From assembly GCA_014904845.1 (NCBI GenBank), contig MU119202.1, forward strand, positions 1,054,001-1,118,000: a stretch of 64,000 bases of DNA, written 5' to 3'. The notes under the pieces were generated by a model. It saw only the letters and a list, made by a program, of their open reading frames with translations, was not told where the DNA came from and ran no database searches. The translations under genes and the position numbers were made by a program. This document shows positions 33,418 through 42,975 of the stretch, one piece after another. Positions within the stretch are counted from its first letter, which is position 1. Each line of letters starts with the position of its first letter. The stretch is from Acephala macrosclerotiorum (Eukaryota > Ascomycota > Leotiomycetes > Helotiales > Mollisiaceae).

Positions 33418-34651
33418 ATGCTCCAAGGAGCACACGTTTTCTCCCATCAGCAACAGTTCAACCCACACGGCGAGCCAGCATGGATGCATCAGCAAAGTCA
33501 CCATCAACATGCCCAGCAGCAAGCCGCGGCAGCCGCTGCCTCTGCTGCGCAACAACAACATTATAATCGGATTGCCGCTAGCCACAACTCTGCTGCGCCT
33601 GCGATTGCAGCGAACCATGGTCAAGAGCCTCTGATGGATAATGTGACTGAGGAGAATCGAAGGACACTGGCATTCATCGCGGATCTGCTGAATGAGGACA
33701 CAAGGGAGGCGGCTCTTTTAGAGCTTAGCAAGAAGCGCGAACAGGTCCCAGAGCTTGCTTTAATCCTATGGCATTCATATGGTATGTCAAACAACTATCG
33801 AACTTAGTGACTGCGAATCTAACAATATACTGAAGGTGTTATGACATCGCTTCTCCAAGAGATTATCTCTGTCTATACTCTCCTCAACCCCTCGCAGCTC
33901 ACGGCGGCAGCTTCCAACCGTGTCTGCAATGCGCTGGCACTTCTGCAATGTGTTGCATCTCATAACGAAACCCGAGCACTTTTCTTGAATGGTATGCGCA
34001 TATCTCCCTTCTCAGTGGCCTTAATTAATAGTACCAGCGCATATCCCTCTCTTCCTCTATCCATTTCTCAATACTACCTCCAAGTCAAGGCCCTTTGAAT
34101 ATCTGCGACTGACCTCCCTTGGCGTCATTGGCGCTCTCGTTAAGAACGATTCATCCGACGTTATCAACTTCCTCCTAACGACGGAAATCATTCCTTTGTG
34201 CCTTCGAATCATGGAAACGGGATCCGAGCTCAGTAAGACGGTTGCTATATTCATCGTTCAGAAGATTCTCCTTGATGACCACGGATTGAACTACATTTGC
34301 GCTACATATGAACGGTTCTATGCAGTAGGGACGGTCCTTAGCAATATGGTCTCCCAGCTTGTGGAGCAACAGACGGCAAGACTTCTCAAGCACGTCGTAC
34401 GCTGCTTCCTTCGGTAAGATCCACTGTTCTTCGGAGCATGTTGTACCTGAATTAACCCTGGATTTAGCCTGAGTGATAACGCACGGGCTCGCGAAGCCTT
34501 GCGCCAATGCCTTCCCGAGCCTCTTCGAGATGCTACCTTCTCCTCGGTCCTTCGCGACGACGCAGCTACCAAACGATGCCTTGCCCAACTCCTGATTAAT
34601 CTATCCGATAATGTCGTTGAAGCACAATCTCAACATCAACAGAATCTCTAA
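33418..34651 (+). CDS. rcd1: Rcd1/Caf40 (CNOT9), CCR4-NOT subunit
   Basis: Exons 33418-33781, 33836-33991, 34038-34413 and 34468-34651 encode 359 residues. A Gln/His/Ala-rich amino end of about 70 residues precedes the armadillo-like Rcd1 core: [135 protein letters not shown]. The protein is a core CCR4-NOT subunit in mRNA deadenylation and translational repression. Conservation is high and no lesion is seen. The donor sites are GTATGT, GTATGC and GTAAGA. Confidence 0.95.
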
Positions 34652-36097
34652 AGCATAGATTATTCTTCCACTGTACCAATAAATGCCGATTACATGCTCC
34701 CACGAACCAAACACGCGGGGGGATTTCATCTTCGGTTCCATAGACGCAAAGATACCCGGTCTCTATTTCGGAAATATTGCCAGTCTATAGCACTGGCTAG
34801 CAACGGTTTTCATAAAAGCATTGCGGAGGATAGCGGTTTGGGGGTGTTCAGCGCGTTCGATCTTGCTTTCGATTGCCGGGTTTGGCTCGTGTTGAGCTCT
34901 AGGGCTGGAAGCTGACTTAAGGGTCTTGGTACTGGTCCCTTGTTTATTTCGTTGTCCATTTACCTGGTGTCTTGGTCTTGGTCTATGCATTATGGATGGC
35001 GTTAGCGGCGCTGATACTAGAGCTACCTAGTGGAACTTTGTAAAGTATGAGTGGTTTAGGAATACAGGAACGGACTGATGATAATATTGGGCCGTCGGTC
35101 AGCACAGTGACAGGAGAACTATCTCGTCCCCTGGCTTATGGTGCTTGTATATCTGACTGAACACAGAATTTCGAAGGGCTGGACCGGTGAATGACGCAAG
35201 GGAGCTGGGGGGAAGAGAACCTCATCTTATCACGAGGTTGTGATTCTTAAGCAAAGGGTTCATAGGCTATTAATTGGTTCGGCGTTAATGTTCCACGGGA
35301 TAAGTTCGAGCATTTCGTTGGATAAGTGATCTCTGTGGCTTCTCATCCCCGAAGAAACGCTCATGAGATGGCGGCATTTTTCAGAAGAGAGTCAAACCGC
35401 GTTGCCTTGAATGGGTGATTATTCAGACCCCGACTTCACTACCAATGATTTACCCTGTCTCATGCATTCAGATGAGAACCATGTCAATATTGCGCAGAGT
35501 TGCGGGGGGTTAAGGAAATGCAGCCGCAGCGGTGGCATGGGTTAAGTGCTTCTAATGCCCAATCATGAGAACTTGACTTTGCATCGGTCAACACTAGTTC
35601 CTCGCTGTCGCTCTATGTAGTTCCCCCGACATAGGAGGCATTGAAGGGAAGCTATCAGAGTACTCTAAGAATAAATAGCATACGGCCTTCTCTTATCAAT
35701 TGTCAAATTACCTTGAACAGTATGTTGAAGAATCTTGTGTTGTCTAGCTAAGGGTGGCATTCTGGTAAGTGAGATGACCTATTCAAGGCAATCGACTACC
35801 AGAGAGCATTGTTCCAGATTACTCATCGCAACTATGCCGGCGATTACTATTCAAAAACCACATACCGAGGCCAGCTTTGAAGCCGCACTGGCACTCTCAG
35901 CCTTCACGTCAACTAACTTAATGCACAAGCAGGTTCCTGCTTACCAAGCTTTGCATCTGCGTGCGCAAGGCCGTTCTCTATGACAGTTCGTACTAGGATC
36001 AATCTCACACGGTGAGGTTCCTCCGCCTGCTTGGCGTAGCCCCTGGATCTCTAGAAAAGAAAAGGAACCCGAGCTCACCAAGGCTTTGAGGAAAAGT
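34652..36097. other. Intergenic with upstream in-frame ORF before bZIP gene
   Basis: The left half holds the 3' end of rcd1. In the right half a frame starting with an ATG at 35834 (MPAITIQKPHTEASFEAA) ends in TGA at 35981-35983. This frame is the same as that of the bZIP gene at 36098 and is open from 35984 onward (VPPPAWRSPWISRKEKE), so only one stop separates the two. It may be an upstream regulatory frame or a lost amino end. Nothing else is supported. Confidence 0.35.
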
Positions 36098-38541
36098 ATG
36101 GACGGGTTCTCTTTTCAAAATGATGATTATGCCTTAACAATTCTTCATCAAGCTGCAGCTGCAATGCGAAACTCCTCAGACACGGGCACATCCAATACCT
36201 CCAGCTCAGAACATCCGGGAACTAGTCTAGACCAGCTGCCGGGGACCGGCGACCATCAGGACGGTCGTGGATCACCTAATCAAAGCAACAACGTCCTTCA
36301 ACATCTTCCCCACAGACAAGACGTGCCACAATCACGGAGTGGACTCAGCAACTACGTCCTACCTTCGTCAAGGAACATGGAAACGCTTTCTTTTAACCCC
36401 GGGTATCACGTCGCCTCACAGATGTCACAAAACTTTGGCAACCATTCATTGGGCATCTTGAATGCAGAGAGCTACGACGATGGGAGACTGTCCATTACGA
36501 CCCAAGGGGCCAGGATGAGAAATCAACAAGACCAGGTACTTCCCTTTGGGATTGCCGACACGCCGGAATTGAGACTGGATCTGGACATGAGAATGAACAG
36601 TGATGATTATGAAAAGGGGACAAAGCGAAGGAAGAAGCACAAGATTGACACCCAGAATGCCGACGAAGACGAAGAGGCTCGGAAGAAAGCCAGAGGAAGA
36701 CCAAGAGTTGACACCAAAGATGAGACTGCCGCAGATGTGAGTTTTCCTACTCTCTTTCATTCCGCGCTCTCTCTTCCTTTTCTTCTTCTTTTCTTCTTCT
36801 TTTTTCTTCCCCTTCCTCCCTTTTTCTTTTTCTTTCTTTTTGCTTTTTCCTCGATCGAAGACTTTGACATCTCCTACATCTCCTATCCCATCACGTGAGG
36901 TCATCTCATTTCAGTGTCTAATTGTGTAGAGGAGACGGACTCAGATCCGGATGGCTCAGAGAGCCTACCGACACCGGAAGGAGACCACTATCACGTCCTT
37001 AGAGAAGCAGGTCCAAGATCTTAAGGGCACAAATGAGGAGATGAGCAACATTTTCATTAACCTCTACGACTTTGCGGTGGGTCAAGGTCTACTTCAACGG
37101 GAGCCAGAGTTTGGACAACAGCTTCAGTCAACGACTGAGAGGTTTCTGGCTTTGGCCAAGTCAAGCATGCACGATGAAGGAAGTCAGGATGAGCAACATG
37201 AAGAAAGTGGGAAGCACGAGGATTCTGACTCTGGTCGACGAACGAAGATGGCCCGAACGAAGCCGACGAAGCAGCAAGAAGAAGGCTCACGGACGTCAGA
37301 GCCACCGGTTGCAACTTATGGTGGATATATTGGTCGATTGACCAATTCTGATAGCCCAGTCGAGGAAATTTCACTCGCTAATCAGCTTCATACTTATGAG
37401 CACCGGACACGTCCAGGAGATCTTCAAGTCATTACTCGACCAACAGAAGATAATGCAAGCTTTCCTTTCGACTTGATGGATCTTCAACAATATCGAGTTG
37501 ATGTTCCTCCTATGGAAGATTACTCTCAGAACTTCTTCGCTCAGAATCAGTTGCCACTGCCGAAGACGCTCTCTTTTGGGGAATTTTCGTTCGCGAGACG
37601 GATTCAGAGGGCCGCAATTGAACGAGGTTATAAGCTCATAACAGCTGAGAACCCTCCGAAAAAACGTTTTCAGGAAGTTTTCGGTCTCACGTTGATGTAC
37701 GACAATAAGGAGAACATTGCTGCAAGACTGAAAAAGATGCTCGGAAGCTCGGACAAGGAGTCACTCCAGCACTGGCGCAATCCATTTGTTCATATTGGTG
37801 GTGCAGGAACTTTCTATCCCAACCATGATAACGATATTGACGAGGACCTCATGCCCAAGTTCCGAACCGGCTATTCCACGGGACCATTCTCCCCCACAGT
37901 CAGCCAGGCACAGGAGTTCATGGAAGAGGACATGCGATGTAATCTGCCAGGATATGAAGGCGAATTCTTCGATGCGAATGATGTCGAAGGCTATCTCCGT
38001 GGTCGTGGCCTTGAAATTCCAGCAGCCGCAGACTATGTCACAGCGGAACTCGATGCTTCTATTTTGGCAGAAGCTGTGTCTCCCAGGAGCGACAGTGTCG
38101 ATACTTTACCCACAATTCCGTCCCCAAGGACACCAGCAAGTCCTGTAGACAGGATACTCATGAACAGTTTGGCTAAGGATTATAACTACAATAAGCCTGG
38201 TGCGAAGAGCTTCCCCTTCCCGATCACACTCTGGTCAATGGATGGTTCTGGAACGGATGCTAGCAATATCGACCCTATCTTCAACACACTCCCAAATATG
38301 GCACCAAATCAAACACCTGAGGCCGCAGTCAGTGACCGATCCTTCACGAACAAACGCTTGGTGACGATTAATGTCAACATCTTGTTGGAAGGTACAATAT
38401 AAGCTCACTTTTACTATGAAAACACACTGACAAATTTGTAAAGGAATCTTGGACCATGGAGTCTGCTTAGGCCGGGCTCCTGGATTCAGACCCGCAGACG
38501 TGAATGCAGCTATTGTTGCAGCTGTCAAAGCTGGCTTCTAG
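36098..38541 (+). CDS. bZIP transcription factor with atypical basic region
   Basis: Exons 36098-36736, 36930-38391 and 38444-38541 encode 732 residues. The first exon ends in a bipartite basic stretch (GTKRRKKHK, then ARKKARGRPRVDTKD). The second begins RRRTQIRMAQRAYRHRKE then TTITSLEKQVQDL, a bZIP of the family common in Pezizomycotina. Where classical bZIPs have the invariant Asn of the basic region this one has Ile (TQIRMAQ against AQNRAAQ). The carboxy half contains FARRIQRAAIERGYKLI and LQHWRNPFVHIGGAG, conserved in this group but of unknown function. The start was chosen as the first ATG after an upstream in-frame stop. Likely nuclear; targets unknown. Confidence 0.82.
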
Positions 38542-38805
38542 TCCTTTACTTTTCCCCCTCAATGGTAAAGCTCCCGCAGACTTGTGGGAACTATGGGATT
38601 GCGACTTAGGCTATTATACGCCGTTGTGCAACTTTCCCCCACAACTAATTGTTAATTGAGAAATTCTGGATGCTGGGAAGATATTCTTTGCACTGCAAAG
38701 CTCTTTCATAGTATCGGTTTCAAAACCGAGCCGGAAGGGGCAGCAAAACTGGCAATACCAAGTGCGTGAATGATACGATCTAGCTACGACCAAGGCCTCG
38801 CGAAA

Positions 38806-39718
38806 ATGGCCGAACGATCTACAAGCACAACTGACTCTGCAGCCTCAACCGATCACAATGCTCGTGCCTCTGTAGGCTTCTTAAAGACAGACTCGAAAGA
38901 ACTGCCATCGAGTAACTCAGTAACTCCTGATCCCTTACAAGCGAGGCGACGAAGCAAACATCGAGAGAGCACAACGACGCGTTTCCATCCCAATACGGTT
39001 CCGGAGCCCATTCTCTTTCTCTTCTACCCTTCTACGAACCAAGATCAAGCGCAAGAAGATACACAGCAATCCTCACTGGAGAAGACCGATGAAGATCATA
39101 TCGACAAGCAGAGTGAGCTTCCGAAGCTCTGATACTATCTTGGGCAACAACTGACATTCATTTAGTATGGCGGAACAACTACGTGGAAAAGTCTACAGAG
39201 AGGATGATTTCAAGATGGAAAGCACCGCTGGTGGAGAGCCTTCCTCTCCTGCCCTTAGAATCCAGATCCCACCCCGCACATCCTCCCTTCCGAATAGAAA
39301 CCGCCCCGGCCCTGAAACTCAGCAAGAACGCGCGCAATCCGCTCCCACGATTGCTCAGCGTCTCTCCGGAGTTGGTTTTACCCCTCTCCTCCGAACAAAG
39401 TCCCGCATGGCAATGCGTAAGGCTTTCCTCCGCCAATCTCCCGCTGATTGGTCCGAGTACGATGCCCCAGAGGCCGAGTGATTTTTTGAGATGCAGCAAG
39501 TCGATCAGCTCAAGTCTGCTCTGAACCAGGTCATTGAGCACGAAAGGTGTGCGAGCAAGCACGGACTTTGCGAGCATCAGTACAAGGGCCGTGCAACCGA
39601 GAAGCACGATCAGAACGGTCGCCGGATCGTCGAGGAGAATAATCAAGACCAGGGAAAGGATGGAGAATGGACCGAGACGATGGAGGAGGCATTGGCGGCG
39701 GAGGAGGATAATGAGTAA
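38806..39718 (+). pseudogene. Hypothetical gene with frameshift and in-frame TGA
   Basis: Exon 1 (38806-39112, MAERSTSTTDSAAS to ILFLFYPSTNQDQ) is followed by GTGAGC and an acceptor at 39164-39165. After the splice the reading is WRNNYVE. It then must slip by one base in the four-A run at 39186-39190 to reach the clearly coding frame KVYREDDFKMES, RIQIPPRTSSLP, GFTPLLRTKSRMAMRKAFL, ADWSEYDAPEAE. That frame stops at TGA (39479-39481) but stays open beyond it with FFEMQQVDQLKSALNQV to 39718. A Trp codon at the TGA would restore a single protein of about 300 residues. No family is recognised. It may be decayed, or the first TGA may be genuine and the tail unused. Confidence 0.5.
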
Positions 39719-40352
39719 GAGACATTGGGCTCTTTTAAAATAATGTAGCGGCATGTTTCGGTGTTCCGGGAGGGAGGGAACTTTGGGCGTCTGGCCGGAA
39801 TGCTTAGCGGGAAAAATGATTTGATTTCTGACCACTACTTCGAATATCCGCTCCGATGTGAGATGAAAGTCTTCCGAAAACGTAACCTCTTGAATACATT
39901 TCAGCCATAAACCTTCTCGGTCTCGCTCATTTGAAAATATAATTATATCAGGTTACAAACATTCTGCTCTCTGAAACCAAAGTATCTACTATGTTTAAAA
40001 TACAGACATTAACTACATTTTCTTCGTATATAAGACCTTGAGCTTCTGATTCTAGTCATTCTCCTCGAGCAATGTCCTCGCTAGATTTCGTATCCGGGAC
40101 ATTCAGGAAGTGGAAGATAGAAAACTTGATTTTTGAATACATCTTCCAATGTCCGTACCAGTGAAACGCACCCTTCTCCCTCTCTATACTATAATTTAAT
40201 TTTCAGTAATTGACATATCAGGGGCCTCACCCAAGCGATTTGTGACCCCCTATTTGCCCTAGTCCTGCATAGCACGTGACACTGCGAATATCGCCAAAGA
40301 TCTGAAGCTCCAACATCCTCTCCAGCGACCTTGATGATCGACCAACAAATGA
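39719..40352. other. Intergenic
   Basis: No gene or repeat is supported in this AT-rich stretch between two plus-strand genes. The right end is the promoter side of the LYR-motif gene. Confidence 0.4.
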
Positions 40353-41595
40353 ATGCCAGCCCCCGGCCAATTCCTCCCGCGTAAATCAAGCGCTCACCGT
40401 ATAGCTTGTACGTCTTTGTCTCTTACAATTCATGGATCTTTCTAACAGCAAGCAGGTATAGCGCTCTACCGCGCTCTCCTCAAGCAATGTCCACGCATAC
40501 CAATTCCCGATGACATTCCCTTGCGAGGGAAGACGGGTCCGATTAAGCATTTGATTCAGAAGGCGTTTAGGAAGAATGTGTACCTCGTGGGCCCTAGAGT
40601 AGTTGTGCCGGCGTTGGAGAGTGGTTATGCTGTTCGTACATCTGCTATTGCTCTTCTGCTTTTCTCTCTTACACTCTGCCATAGACCTATATGTATGCTA
40701 ATAAAAACTAACACAGGTCCACTCACTCCTCCACCATGCCTCCCTGTCACCAGCCGACACCCCCAACGCCTCCCTCCTCCAAGTCCACACCCTTCTCCGA
40801 AGCCTCACCCAAGAATACCAATCCGCACGCATCTCCTGTCCCCCCAAACCCCCACCCCGCCGCCCACGCATAACCCCCTACCCCGGTACTCCAAAAGTAA
40901 TCGATATCCGTCCTCTTCCTAAAGAAAAATTAACCGGAAGAAGACATATCCCTAAACTCGTCGCAGTCCATACCGTTTTCCCTTTCTTGCGATTCAAAAA
41001 ACCGCAAAGTCCGTTTTTGAGCAGGATATTGAGGAACAAGGTTAAGAAGAAGCATTTGAGGTATGATCGGATTGAGGAGATGGATGAGTTAGTTGTTATG
41101 GGGGAGTGGGAGGATGGATGGGATGGGATAGTTGAGAATTGTGATTTTGAAGATAGTTCGAGGGGAAAAGAAGGGAGAGAGGGTAAATCCTTGGGGTGGG
41201 AGGATGATGAGTACGAGGAAGAGAGAGAGTGGAAGCTCAGACCGAATATAGGTGATTCATGGACTTTGGAGCCAAAGAAGGCGATAACAGAGACTTGGAA
41301 AGCGAATGCAAGAGAAGCGAAAAAGTCCAGGAAGTTGGGTGATAAGATGGTTGAGATAATTGAACAGGAGAAGAAGCTGGCGGAGGAGGAAAGGAGGGAG
41401 AGGAAGCATTTGAAGAATGTGGAAAAGCGGGAGAAGAAGATCAGGGAGTCCACGATCGAGCAACAAAAGCAACCCAAGTTGAGGGAGCGGGAAGACCTGG
41501 TAGGAATAAGCAGGAGAGAATGGAGAAGAAGACCAGAGCCAAGACAGAACAGCTCGACACGTCTGCCGGACAGGATAAGAAGCTCAAGATCATGA
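40353..41595 (+). CDS. LYR-motif protein, Cup1-like
   Basis: Exons 40353-40380, 40456-40631 and 40717-41595 encode 360 residues. The short first exon (MPAPGQFLP) joins IALYRALLKQCPRIP, the LYR motif of this group, then IPLRGKTGPIKHLIQKAF, RVVVPALESGYA and, in exon 3, HSLLHHASL. LYR proteins are small mitochondrial factors that usually bind the acyl carrier protein and help assemble complexes or iron-sulfur enzymes. The later half is charged and coiled-coil-like (KKLAEEERRERKHLKNVEK), with GEWEDGWDGI and WTLEPKKAITETWK. Function in the cell is not known to me. The first exon is the least certain part; its donor GTAAAT and phase both fit. Confidence 0.7.
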
Positions 41596-41663
41596 TAGAC
41601 AAAAGACGGGGAGGGAAGGCTACTTTTTAATAGCCAGACTTCTTGTAGGCTAGCATGTTGAAG

Positions 41664-41693
41664 TCACTATATATCACTATATATCACTGTATA
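41664..41693. repeat. Three tandem 10-mers
   Basis: TCACTATATA is repeated twice exactly and a third time as TCACTGTATA, just after the stop of the LYR gene. Too short to suggest more than a minor tandem repeat. Confidence 0.6.
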
Positions 41694-41976
41694 GCAAATG
41701 AACACATCAAGAACAGAACTTGTGGTAATAATCATCGATTCTCATTCCGCATCACTGATTTAAAGACATAAGAACCTGTTCGCCGCGCTGATGCATCCAG
41801 ATCCCCAAAGAAAGCCAGCCAAAGCCCAGCCATTTCTCCCTTGTCTTCAAACAACCATTCTCGTTCTCGTAGTCCCATAATCCATTTCCCGCAGTCTCAA
41901 GGAAGCAAGCAAGCACATATCGCCACCCTCGCCTCAAAAATCTCGCTGATACAAGCACTGGGTCTCGACGAGACAT

Positions 41977-42668
41977 CTAGGAGTAGGTAGAGCCTTCCGG
42001 TGGCTGGGGGAGTTTCTTGTTTGCTGGGTGGGCCATGTATCTGGAAAAAGGTTAGAAACGTCTAGTGAAAGTCCTAGGAAGCTAGGGTGTCTAGCTATAA
42101 TAAAGGCAAGACGAACCTTCGAAGTTCGATCAGAACAGTCTCCATGGTCATGTCTCGAGTCCAGTTGGCAAGGCAGGGTAATTTAGCAGGGTCAACCTAT
42201 TATACATATCAGTCTTAGCATTCCTACATGTATCCACAGAGTGACTCCGTATGCCATAGACTTACAACACCATTTCTTGGGCTGACACAAGGGAGGTTAA
42301 CTTCGTTGATGAACTGAATAGTGGGTGGCTTGTCAGGGTACTGGTCACCGCAGTGCATCTTGAGGGAGTAGATTCGATTCTCGTGGACGCTCTGCGAACA
42401 GCCATGTTAGCATGCGCACAAGGACTATAGTATAGGATGTTTGTGAGAACATACATGTGGGGGACCGAGAATCGTGCCGTTCCAGTTGGACATCAACAGG
42501 TCATCTCCTTCTGCGAGTCCATAGGAACATGCCTCTGAAGCAATTAAAGGGTCAGCACCATGCGGTATATGTCTTTATGCCAGCCTTATGCTCACCAGCT
42601 CCAAGTCCCTTCTCTCCCTTCTCTAACTCCTCTAGTAGCCTGAAGTTTCTTGGTACTTTGGCTCCCAT
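41977..42668 (-). CDS. mms2: Mms2, ubiquitin E2 variant (UEV)
   Basis: Exons 42668-42596, 42534-42455, 42391-42266, 42196-42117 and 42040-41977 encode 140 residues. The sequence is that of Mms2/UEV1: [79 protein letters not shown], and [14 protein letters not shown]. The HPN motif and catalytic Cys of active E2 enzymes are missing, as they should be. Mms2 pairs with Ubc13 to make Lys63-linked chains on PCNA in error-free damage tolerance. Length matches the family. The gene is divergent from mon2 with 307 bases between starts. Confidence 0.95.
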
Positions 42669-42975
42669 CTTTCCGGTCGGCTTGAGTTCTTAAGTAGTGT
42701 GTTGTTTCGATGATGTTCTGGAAAGTGCAAGTTCCCTCGCAGATAGAGTAGATCGGGACGTAGTGAAGTGTCCCAGAGTTGAAGGGTGAATGGCCACAGT
42801 GCAACAAGTGTGACACAAAGTTATGAGGTTGCGATGGCGGGGTGCTTTTCTAAACAACGGTCAGGCCGGCAGAAGGCCGGCTAATTATCACGAGGCCACC
42901 TCGTCCAGGCTCCTTCATCCTTCAACTCACCTCACAAAAAGTCAGAGATGATGGAATTGCAATTCAAACGATAAC
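42669..42975. promoter_or_regulatory. Bidirectional promoter of mms2 and mon2
   Basis: A 307-base gap between divergent ATGs must hold both promoters. It contains the near-palindrome GGCCGGCAGAAGGCCGGC at about 42865-42882. No TATA box is evident. Confidence 0.5.

Noticed and set aside
39179..39835. 218-codon minus-strand frame opposite the broken gene at 38806-39718
   Set aside because: Codon usage and composition (Leu/Ile runs) look like antisense of the plus-strand coding frame. It has no recognisable domain.
40878..41477. 199-codon Ser/Phe-rich minus-strand frame
   Set aside because: It mirrors the Lys/Glu-rich coiled coil of the LYR gene; antisense artefact.
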